Positions 62,301 through 64,000 of a stretch of 64,000 bases of DNA are shown here, one piece after another (the stretch's first letter is position 1; each line of letters begins with the position of its first letter). Where the stretch lies: NCBI GenBank assembly GCA_965153455.1, contig OZ234494.1:11036001-11100000 (forward strand). Reading direction: 5' to 3'. Source of the DNA: Sphagnum compactum (Eukaryota > Bryophyta > Sphagnopsida > Sphagnales). The translations under genes were made by a program, and so were the position numbers. A model generated the notes under the pieces. The model was given only the letters and a program-made list of their open reading frames with translations, searched no databases and had not been told where the DNA came from.

Positions 62301-63672
62301 TGACAACAAGTTAGTATATGTGGAGCTTACGATGTAAAGCTTGAGTTGGCAAAAACTCCAGTTGTTGGAATCTCCCCCACTAAGAAGTTTGATGACACAT
62401 TTCTGCAAATTTGAACAAGCAAACTTGAAAACCATATTTTGCTTGTTCTTAGAATCAGCTCTACATAGATTTATAATCCAAAAGTGGTAACTAGTTCCTG
62501 TGAAATGTGAACTGTGGGGGCATTCTTATGAAAATAAGTGTAGAAAGGATTTTTGTAATGCGGTTAGACTATTTTTTTTCTTCAGTTCCAACACTAGAGA
62601 GTGGGGAGAACTTACAGAAAGGTGAGATTGTGAAGTGAACCAAGTGAAGTTGGAATGGTGCCTGTCAGGCCATTGTTGGCCAGATCCCTGCACAAAGGAG
62701 CAACTTCTAAGTTCTCCAAAGTATACAATCTAAACCTTGTTTCTGATCGATGTTTCAGAAAGTTGCCACCATAATCTAGACCAAAACATACTCTATATAT
62801 CCAAGAAGAGAATACATCACTCTGGGAGATCAACCAGCAAAACAACATCAGGGGCACTTGTAGTAGTCAAAATTGGAATAAACTTAAGATTGAAAAGACT
62901 GATACTAGGATCTTCAGATTCTCAGGCTTCATTTCCTGATTGAACTGATAAGTTGCACTTCTCAGAAAGCACAAAATTTGGAAAGCATTTCAGAATTTTC
63001 TCACAATGCCACGAGTTGTGAAAGATTTCCAAGTTCTACCGGGATATCCCCAGTAAGATAATTCCCTTCCAAATATCTGCAAAACTTGGACACACAGAAA
63101 ATTACACCTCCTGAACCCCATTGAAGAAACACTAGAGATTTTCGTCAAGTGCCAACATTACAGTTTTCTCACACTGGGCAGCTAAGGAGTAAGAAAACAA
63201 GGATTGCAACGATACTTCACTTTGTCTGTAGTGGGTATCACCTCTTGGGTCCGAGACCAGCCATGCTTAGCCAGGGATGGTCTGATCTGAACATCTCTAG
63301 TCCGCTATCAAGCAACATTAACCTCAAATTTGGTCCAAAATTCTTAAAAACAGCATGGATCTTCGTTGAAAGACTCAAATGAATGAGTGGGTGATGTTGG
63401 ACACAAACTTACAGGGACTTCAAAGATGAGCAGTTGCCAATTTCCGGTGGAATCTGACCAAAAAATTCATTTCTGTGAAGGCCTCTGCAATCAGATAGTG
63501 AAACAGCAATATATGTCAAACAAAAGATCCATTTGCTTGTGTAGCTGAGCCTGCAGCTGGCTCATGGCTTTGCCAAAAAAGTTCAGAGGTTACTGCTTGA
63601 ATATACTGGGGAACTGAACTCACAGGAGCAAACAAAGTAGAGAAATGGTCATGCCAGTGAGAGGACCAAGTA
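59239..63672 (-). CDS. FEI: FEI1/FEI2-like LRR receptor kinase, 5' end missing
   Basis: Twelve exons in one frame: 63672-63624, 63484-63413, 63076-63005, 62687-62616, 62402-62331, 62114-62082, 61994-61870, 61533-61321, 61064-60723, 60546-60292, 60108-59975, 59490-59239. They encode about 562 residues. Four successive 72-bp exons carry one LRR each, a splitting typical of this family. After GNPGLCG comes one transmembrane helix ([20 protein letters not shown]). The kinase has [24 protein letters not shown] and APEY, so it should be active. VVFHGDLPY before the kinase and [14 protein letters not shown] match Arabidopsis FEI1/FEI2, which act at the plasma membrane in cell-wall sensing. FEI1 is about 590 aa, so only the signal peptide, LRR cap and part of LRR1 are missing. 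The first listed exon is the least certain. Confidence 0.85.
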
Positions 63673-64000
63673 CTGTAGCAACTTTGAGGTGGGACAGATT
63701 GAATCATGAAGTTCTTTGCTGTGGGGAGATCATCGTCCATGGTAGGGATTCTTACAAGCTAGACTTCATAATTGCAGCTTACAAAGCCTGACTAGAAATG
63801 GATTTCAAAACTATGTGAGTGGCAGCAGGAAGTCTGGAACAATATTACATAAAAGGAATTGTGATTTTGGAATTACAAAAGAAACTTTGGCCCCACTCAA
63901 AACATCAAGCTTGTTAAATCAGGGGACAAGAAACCCACTGGGGAGAGTAGAGGGCACTAAGAAATATATTCTCCTGAATGGACTCACAGTCTGTGTAACT
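63673..64000 (-). other. likely 5' intron of the receptor kinase
   Basis: The minus strand here has no CNW-type LRR cap or signal peptide. The frame entering the first LRR exon meets a stop about 40 bases upstream of the proposed acceptor (CTACAG before 63672). The missing first exon is probably beyond the window. Confidence 0.4.

Overview
This window looks like nuclear DNA of a land plant. Its genes have many short exons with GT..AG introns, it carries plant gene families (a FEI-type leucine-rich-repeat receptor kinase, a plant PHD protein, an agenet protein), and long AT-rich, CpG-poor stretches hold decayed LINE, hAT and pogo-like transposons and MITEs. The style of the LINE and hAT remnants would suit a seed-free plant (fern, lycophyte or bryophyte) or a conifer, but the sequence alone does not settle this.

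Three host genes could be modelled with a continuous reading frame across their splice sites. (1) 4067-5557, minus: two coding exons, 350 aa, with a C4HC3 PHD finger. (2) 48242-56043, plus: 15 coding exons, 1,454 aa, with two N-terminal agenet (Tudor-like) modules, an in-frame 34-residue tandem duplication and a long C-terminal part I do not recognise; a CpG-richer 5' leader begins near 46.9 kb. (3) 59239-63672, minus: 12 exons of a FEI1/FEI2-like receptor kinase with an intact kinase domain, whose signal peptide and LRR cap lie past the window end or were not found.

The rest is accessory DNA. 0.8-2.2 kb: LINE reverse transcriptase remnant. 8.8-9.6 kb: Ac-like hAT remnant. 10.6-11.1 kb: array of hairpin-forming repeats. 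11.7-12.5 kb: non-autonomous element with about 40-bp inverted ends. 13.0-14.4 kb: DUF659-type hAT remnant full of C-to-T stops. 15.8-17.2 kb: decayed minus-strand coding remnant with a RING-like finger and a coiled coil. 18.4-20.1 kb: tandem repeats and a decayed coding remnant. 20.4-21.0 kb: a second palindromic array. 21.2-24.3 kb: a pogo-like DDE remnant next to a distinctly GC-rich hAT element. 25.1-26.5 kb: a Tourist/Harbinger-type MITE, a hairpin and a duplication. 27.5-28.2 kb: a T-rich tract. 32-46 kb: very AT-rich DNA with a cluster of four TIR/hairpin structures and an array of about 18 copies of a 52-bp repeat.

The PHD and agenet proteins are both probable chromatin readers, but nothing in the sequence ties them together functionally. 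I found no tRNA, rRNA, CRISPR array or obviously new multi-gene system. The most unusual items are the long agenet protein, the tandem copies of the receptor kinase C-terminal coding segment just past its stop codon, the RING/coiled-coil remnant, and the arrays of self-complementary repeats.
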